This document shows, piece after piece, positions 19,062-22,579 of a DNA stretch of 22,579 bases; the first letter of the stretch is position 1; each line of letters starts with the position of its first letter. The notes beneath the pieces were generated by a model. That model did no database searches and was not told the origin of the DNA. It was given only the letters and a program-made list of their open reading frames with translations. The stretch comes from Candidatus Peribacteria bacterium (lineage in GTDB: Bacteria > Patescibacteria > JAEDAM01 > Absconditabacterales > Absconditicoccaceae), in contig JAITQZ010000035.1 of the NCBI GenBank assembly GCA_031288635.1, forward strand, positions 1-22,579, in the 5' to 3' direction. Made by a program: the position numbers and the translations under genes.

Positions 19062-19421
19062 TTATTTTCGAGTCGCCACTAAGATACAAGGTGAGAGTAG
19101 TAAAACCGTTAGTCCCAACACCATCAGACATTTCTGGAATGAAAAACTTTTTTTTTGTATATTACAATACTGCATGACCAGAAATATCACACTCACTAAA
19201 ATCACTCCACATAAAGCATAATACACCAATTCTTCTTTATAAAGTAATGACAAAATATTTCCTAACTCTGCTTCTCTCTCTATTTCCCAATGTATAACAT
19301 GTTCCAAAGATTGCTCTTGGAAAATAATGCGTATAATCAGACTGACAGTATATAGTAATGGGAATAACAGCCCAATTTTATCATACTTACTCAAATGGAG
19401 ATGTATTTTTACGTCAAACAT
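19062..19421 (-). CDS. Small membrane protein, three transmembrane segments, unknown
   Basis: 119 residues with hydrophobic segments at about 17-34 (IGLLFPLLYTVSLIIRIIF), 66-85 (LVYYALCGVILVSVIFLVMQ) and 97-115 (CLMVLGLTVLLLSPCILVA). The middle loop is acidic (HWEIEREAELGN). The family is not recognised. The half encoding residues 67 onward exists a second time at 20325-20488 as a truncated copy. No TGA codon is needed. The likely promoter lies at 19594-19621, giving an unusually long leader of about 165 nt. Confidence 0.7.
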   Translation of the reverse strand: MFDVKIHLHLSKYDKIGLLFPLLYTVSLIIRIIFQEQSLEHVIHWEIEREAELGNILSLLYKEELVYYALCGVILVSVIFLVMQYCNIQKKSFSFQKCLMVLGLTVLLLSPCILVATRK

Positions 19422-19593
19422 TGATTATTTTTTTTACAAAAATAAAAGCCAAATATTTGTAATCTCTTATATTGCGGTTCCACATTGACTCGGGAAATAT
19501 CCTTCATTACCATAACATGTAATTTTTACTACTATTGAATAGGATGAATATACATATAAACAATAAGTGAATTAAAAATTTCACGACCCCCCA

Positions 19594-19621
19594 TAGATAT
19601 TTTTTTTAGATTGAATTTCAA
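19594..19621 (-). promoter_or_regulatory. Promoter of the small membrane protein gene, copy of the dnaN promoter
   Basis: On the minus strand TTGAAA (19621-19616), a 16-nt spacer and TATCTA (19599-19594). The -35 box and spacer are nearly identical to the dnaN promoter, suggesting a promoter duplication. Confidence 0.45.
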
Positions 19622-19623
19622 GT

Positions 19624-19669
19624 GAAAATTAGCAGAAAATTAGCAAGTGCAAAAGAAAGTGCAAAAGAA
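19624..19669. repeat. Two adjacent short tandem repeats
   Basis: GAAAATTAGCA occurs twice (19624-19645), then AGTGCAAAAGAA twice (19646-19669). The word GAAAATTAGC also appears near 13241, before the nucleotidyltransferase stop. Confidence 0.7.
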
Positions 19670-19698
19670 ATGTTGAATTATTACATAAATTTAATATA

Positions 19699-19749
19699 AT
19701 AGTTCTTGTCTTATATAATTAGCCATTTGGTGTATTTTGGATTAAAATT
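19699..19749 (+). repeat. Solitary IS30-like right end
   Basis: Gapless comparison with the IS30 right end (15255-15305) gives 38 identities in 51 positions, including TTTGGTG-n-ATTTTG across the inverted repeat. There is no transposase next to it. It is best read as the remnant of a second related element. Confidence 0.5.
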
Positions 19750-19762
19750 CGCTAAAAATAAC

Positions 19763-19790
19763 TTGAAATTCTATCAAAAATTATTATATA
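19763..19790 (+). promoter_or_regulatory. Promoter of the secreted 144-aa protein
   Basis: TTGAAA (19763-19768), a 16-nt spacer and TATATA (19785-19790). Transcription would start near 19797, about 29 nt before ATG 19826. Confidence 0.45.
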
Positions 19791-19825
19791 TATATTCATA
19801 TAAATAAATATAAAATAATAAATTT

Positions 19826-20260
19826 ATGAAAAGGTTTAAAATTCTTTCGATTGTAGCAATGTTTTTCATCGCATCAATCGCGGTTTATGCTTTCGCCAAA
19901 AACAAAAGCACTGATGTTACAAATGATGTGTCTATTGCACCTGTTGCGAGCCCCCAAAGTTTTTATGACTGTTGGACTGCTAGTATTCTGAACGCAAGTC
20001 ATTCATTTGTGTGTGGTCCTTGTACGAAGTACACAATAGTTGTTGGAAATGGACTCTCTTCCGGAATCTTCCGAGTACAAGTAGTTGAACGTGATTCAAC
20101 TGGAGCAGCAATCTATAGCTATATCATTACGGTACCAGCTAATGGATCTGTTAATGAGACAATTCAAGATAGTCGACTTCTTGGTCTTAATGAAGTTTTT
20201 GTCTCTGTGCTTTCCATAACTAATTTCAATGGAGCCGCTTGTGTAACAACAATCAACTAG
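19826..20260 (+). CDS. Secreted protein, unknown, with own promoter and terminator
   Basis: 144 residues. A standard signal peptide covers residues 1-24 (KRFKILSIVAMFFIASIAVYAFA, cleavage likely after AFA). The mature part (about 120 residues) has four Cys (DCW, VCGPC, AACV) and alternating strand-like segments (TKYTIVVGNG, FRVQVVERD, YSYIITVPANG, EVFVSVLSITNF), suggesting a small beta-sandwich held by disulfides. I do not recognise the family. All eight glycines are GGN, and the leader is A-rich (AAAATAATAAATTTATG), unlike the T/C-rich native leaders. It forms a one-gene unit with promoter and strong terminator, flanked by the two copies of the membrane-protein gene. This points to acquired cargo, but the glycine count is too small to prove it. 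Confidence 0.8.
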   Translation: MKRFKILSIVAMFFIASIAVYAFAKNKSTDVTNDVSIAPVASPQSFYDCWTASILNASHSFVCGPCTKYTIVVGNGLSSGIFRVQVVERDSTGAAIYSYIITVPANGSVNETIQDSRLLGLNEVFVSVLSITNFNGAACVTTIN

Positions 20261-20288
20261 TGAGTTTGCACATTTGCAGAACACTTCA

Positions 20289-20325
20289 AACATCTGTAAG
20301 GGAGTTACCTTACAGATGTTTTTTC
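20289..20325 (+). terminator. Strong rho-independent terminator
   Basis: A perfect 13-bp stem (AACATCTGTAAGG / CCTTACAGATGTT) with a 6-nt loop, followed by TTTT, 28 bp after the stop of the secreted-protein gene. Confidence 0.9.
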
Positions 20326-20488
20326 TATTGATATCCAAGACTCCACCAATATGCAAGGTGATAGGAAAAAACAGTTAGTCCTAACACCACCAGACATCTC
20401 TTCAATGGAAAACTTTTTTGTTGCATATTACAGTACTGCATCACCAAAAAGATAACACTCACTAAAATCACTCCACATAAAGCATAAT
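20325..20488 (-). pseudogene. Truncated copy of the small membrane protein gene
   Basis: Reading leftward from 20488, the frame gives YALCGVILVSVIFLVMQYCN, then QQKSFPLKRCLVVLGLTVF, and ends at TAG 20325. It matches residues 68 to about 107 of the 19062-19421 product with few changes. The first 34 bp (20455-20488) are identical to 19189-19222; further on the copies diverge, and the last 13 residues differ completely. The N-terminal half is missing because the copy abuts the end of miaB, in another frame. No start codon or promoter is present. Confidence 0.75.
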
Positions 20489-21847
20489 CTCCCCTTCCAA
20501 CTTAAACTCCCCTGCTCCAGTAATACGAACGGGGATAATATCGCCAACTCCCCCCCGCCTCCTTTCACGAACAGAAGGAACAACAATCTGCTTCATACTC
20601 TCCGTGTACCCTACCAACGTTCAATCATTCAACACCTCATTCACCAACATCCTGCGAACACTTCAGAGTTCTTTTGCATTATTTTCCCTAGAAATCTGTT
20701 TTAACCTCTTATTCATCTGCTCCCAACGAGCGTGCTTCACCGCATAAGGAATTTCATCTACATATTTCTTATCAGCAAACGTCCCCGGACGCGGCGAATA
20801 AATCCCCATATAAATCATATCAAACTTTCCATAGTCAACGAGCTTCAACGACTCCGCAAAATCTTCCTCTGTCTCGCCGGGAAACCCGATAATCATATCC
20901 GTCGTAATAGAAATCTGCCTCTTCAAACTCCTAATCTGGTCAATGAACGTATAACATTCCTCCGCCGTATAGCCACGAAACATTTTCTTTAGAACAGCAG
21001 AAGAACCTGACTGAAACGGGATATGAATATGTGGACAAAGCTTTTCCTCCTGTTGATGAAGTGCTAACAATTCCTGAGAATAATACGTTGGATACGGCGA
21101 AGTATACCTCAATCGCTCCAATCCATCCAGCTTCAAAAGTGCTTTCAGAATCTGCACAAAATTTGGATGTTTATTTACAATCTGCCCCAATAACGTAATC
21201 TCTTTCGCTCCCTTAGCGAGATGCAGTTTGGCTTCCTCCACAATATGTTCCACCGTAAAATTTCTCTCCAACCCACGAGCAAACGGCACAATACAATACG
21301 CACAAAACTGATTACATCCCGTAGAAATCGGAATATACGCCGAACTTTGATGAGCATTCATACTCGGATTATCGTTGGGAAGGATTTTTTCGTATTCATT
21401 CACCAGCTCCTGGTCATAAACCAAATCAGTATAGCCTATTTTCTCCAAAAGCAAGGGAAGGCTACCTGTATCATCAATACGGAAAAATAGCTCAAGGTTG
21501 GGATATGTCTGGTGGAGCCTATGAAAAAGCGGATTAAAATCTTCATTCATAGGAATATCGTCAATCGTCGCCAATCCACGAAAATTTCAGCGTTTTTTCC
21601 CCTTGAGATTATGCTGTACCATACATCCCGTAATCCAAATCTTCTTTTCAGACGGAATATCTTGTAATTTCCCCGTGATTTTATCCTCCGCTTTTTGGCG
21701 AATGGAACAGGTATCAAAGATGATAATGTCAGCCTGTTCTTCGCTTTCACTATACGAAAATCCACAATTCAGGAGTACCGCTTTAATCCTCGCAGAATCG
21801 GAATAGTTCATTTGGCAACCTAGAGTGATAATGTGAAAAGAGAGCAT
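20462..21847 (-). CDS. miaB: tRNA-2-methylthio-N6-dimethylallyladenosine synthase MiaB
   Basis: 461 residues from ATG 21847; ATG 21853 and an in-frame ATG 21931 are alternatives. The UPF0004 domain has its three cluster Cys at 11 (LGCQMN), 47 (DTCSIR) and 75 (TGCMVQ). The radical SAM cluster is C178-C182-C185 in GCNQFCAYC. DMIIGFPGETEEDF follows. The C-terminal TRAM domain (VGYTESMKQIVVPSVRERR ... VRITGAGEFKLEG) becomes visible only when TGA at 20663 and 20621 are read as Gly. The final residues (LYVEGF, including TGA) and the TAG stop at 20462 lie inside the duplicated membrane-protein fragment, so the original C-terminus was probably replaced. It adds the methylthio group to i6A37 made by MiaA, using two 4Fe-4S clusters. 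Confidence 0.92.
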
Positions 21848-21956
21848 AAGCATATAAAGGAATAAAAAAATCAGATTCAACAAAACATCATACATATTTC
21901 ACCCATCAATTTCCAGAGCAAAAATTTTCATTTGCAAAATTCGTCATCCCTAAAAT

Positions 21957-21983
21957 ACTATACCACACATTTCAAAGAGTCAA
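21957..21983 (-). promoter_or_regulatory. miaB promoter
   Basis: On the minus strand TTGACT (21983-21978), a 15-nt spacer and TATAGT (21962-21957). Transcription would start near 21950, some 19 nt before the in-frame ATG 21931 and about 100 nt before ATG 21847. Confidence 0.5.
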
Positions 21984-21994
21984 CTAACAACCGC

Positions 21995-22022
21995 TTGCAA
22001 AAGCCAGTCCTTTTCGTATAGT
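21995..22022 (+). promoter_or_regulatory. Promoter of the small HhH protein
   Basis: TTGCAA (21995-22000), a 16-nt spacer and TATAGT (22017-22022). It lies back-to-back with the miaB promoter. The leader to ATG 22055 is about 26 nt and T-rich. Confidence 0.55.
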
Positions 22023-22054
22023 AAAATCAGATTTACTCTTTTTTGGGACACTCA

Positions 22055-22342
22055 ATGCCAAAATCACCTCTTACCAAACTCCCCAACATTGGACCCGCCA
22101 TTGCAGACAATCTCATAAAAATATGAATTACAACCCCAGAGGAATTTTTGAAAAGAGACCCTTACGAAGTCTTTTATGAGCTTAAAACGAAAGTAGACCC
22201 TACCCTCTGTCGCTGTGCCTTAGCAAGCATTCTCGGAGCAAAACAAGGAGTAAAGCGACACACCTTACATAAAACCGCCGCCCAAGAATTTGAAAACAGA
22301 TATCCAGAAATGCAGTGGCAAACTGCTTGGAAAGGATGTTAA
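22055..22342 (+). CDS. Small helix-hairpin-helix protein (TfoX-C/Cdd1-like)
   Basis: 95 residues from ATG 22055, with one TGA-Gly in the hairpin (KIGITTPEEF). The N-terminus PLTKLPNIGPAIADNLIKIGI is a helix-hairpin-helix motif as found in the TfoX C-terminal domain and in the Cdd1 'pathogenicity locus' family. DPYEVFYELKTKVDPTLCRC follows and resembles Cdd1 (DPExLYxxL...DRC). The role of these small proteins is unknown; HhH motifs usually bind DNA or mediate protein contacts. The tail is odd: after TAA 22340 another frame (+1) stays open to 22454, starting LLGKDVKSYRKDKKK. A frameshift near the end therefore cannot be excluded. Confidence 0.7.
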
Positions 22343-22508
22343 GTCTTATAGAAAAGATAAAAAGAAAACCCCATACGCTATTTACGAGGAACCTACGGAG
22401 CCCCACATATGAGGAATTACATCTTATAACTCTATAATACTCAAAACAATATAAAATGCAAGAAAAAATATAAAAAATCAACCCCTTTATCTCCTTACCC
22501 TTCTCTGA
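22343..22508. other. Gap before cysS, with a possible -10 box
   Basis: AT-rich gap without a supported gene. A perfect TATAAT (22433-22438) may be the -10 box of cysS, but no good -35 box lies 16-18 nt upstream. The 40 nt before the cysS ATG are strongly pyrimidine-rich (CCCCTTTATCTCCTTACCC). Confidence 0.4.
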
Positions 22509-22579
22509 ATGCCATCAATCCCACCATCAGAAATTCAACTCTATGACACTCGGAATACTCAAAAGAAAAATATTGTAAT
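22509..22579 (+). CDS. cysS: Cysteinyl-tRNA synthetase, N-terminus (truncated by window edge)
   Basis: Twenty-three residues from ATG 22509: MPSIPPSEIQLYDTRNTQKKNIV. The core IQLYDTRNTQKK matches the LYNTLTRKKE start that is highly typical of CysRS, just ahead of the zinc-binding Cys and HIGH motif, which lie beyond the window. The assignment rests on this short stretch only. The leader is pyrimidine-rich without a Shine-Dalgarno. Confidence 0.65.
   Translation, partial: MPSIPPSEIQLYDTRNTQKKNIV

Larger units (their letters stand above)
19422..19825. other. Gene-poor AT-rich region with repeats and two promoters
   Basis: This 404-bp stretch has no convincing gene. It holds a leftward promoter (19594-19621), two back-to-back tandem repeats (19624-19645 and 19646-19669), an IS30-like end (19699-19749) and a rightward promoter (19763-19790). 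A 34-codon minus-strand frame at 19467-19571 (ending CYGNEGYFPSQCGTAI) has no start codon and may be a gene remnant. Confidence 0.6.

Noticed and set aside
19467..19571. 34-codon minus-strand frame ending CYGNEGYFPSQCGTAI
   Set aside because: Composition looks protein-like but there is no start codon and no similar sequence elsewhere in the window.
19826..20260. Foreign origin proven by absence of TGA-glycine
   Set aside because: Only eight glycines are present, and native dnaN has just one TGA in about 19, so absence here is weak evidence.
22308..22454. Open frame after the HhH gene (KDVKSYRKDKKK...)
   Set aside because: It could be a frameshifted extension, but it lacks a start and overlaps the presumed cysS promoter. 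I could not support it as a gene.
1..22579. tRNA, rRNA, CRISPR arrays or riboswitches
   Set aside because: No cloverleaf with T-loop GTTCRA, no regular spaced repeats and no recognisable riboswitch core were seen by eye.

Overview
This AT-rich window belongs to a bacterium that reads UGA as glycine (genetic code 25), so it comes from Gracilibacteria or Absconditabacteria (SR1), the two CPR lineages known for this code. The evidence is direct. ClpP, sigma-70, GltX, MiaA, SufS, DnaN and MiaB each run through in-frame TGA codons, often at sites where the family has glycine, and every intact gene ends in TAA or TAG. Gene limits below use code 25. Under the standard code most genes fall into pieces, and one (16466-17140) disappears entirely.

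Layout. 1-365 (-) is the start of a secreted protein. It diverges from clpP (584-1168, +), which converges on a sigma-70 factor (1181-2059, -) followed by gltX (2146-3804, -). miaA (4065-5021, +) faces a small membrane protein (5030-5518, -). From 11883 down to 5680 runs a three-gene operon. It encodes a 684-aa protein with a PT-TG-like C-terminus, a 993-aa coiled-coil/membrane protein and a 372-aa protein with a papain-like peptidase domain. This is the least understood and potentially most novel part of the window. Then come sufS (11977-13164, -) and a CPR-type nucleotidyltransferase (13248-14123, -).

14188-16444 is a decayed accessory patch: an IS30-family element that itself uses TGA for glycine, then a frameshifted lipoprotein phosphodiester-glycosidase gene with its own strong terminator. 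After it lie a membrane-anchored protein visible only in code 25 (16466-17140, +), a type IV prepilin (17167-17790, -) and dnaN (17818-18957, -). A second accessory patch (about 19062-20490) holds a small membrane protein, a solitary IS30-like end, a secreted 144-aa protein with its own promoter and terminator, and a truncated copy of the membrane-protein gene that supplies the end of miaB. miaB (20462-21847, -), a small helix-hairpin-helix protein (22055-22342, +) and the start of cysS (22509-, +) complete the window.

How the genes relate. The housekeeping content is tRNA charging (gltX, cysS), tRNA A37 modification (miaA and miaB catalyse the two successive steps to ms2i6A), sulfur supply (sufS), replication (dnaN), transcription (sigma) and proteolysis (clpP). 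Surface functions are the pilin, the secreted proteins and the three-gene operon. Starts show no Shine-Dalgarno sequence; native leaders are T/C-rich. Most recognisable promoters have a TTGnnn box 16 nt from a TATAnT box. All homology statements are from memory of families; no search was run.
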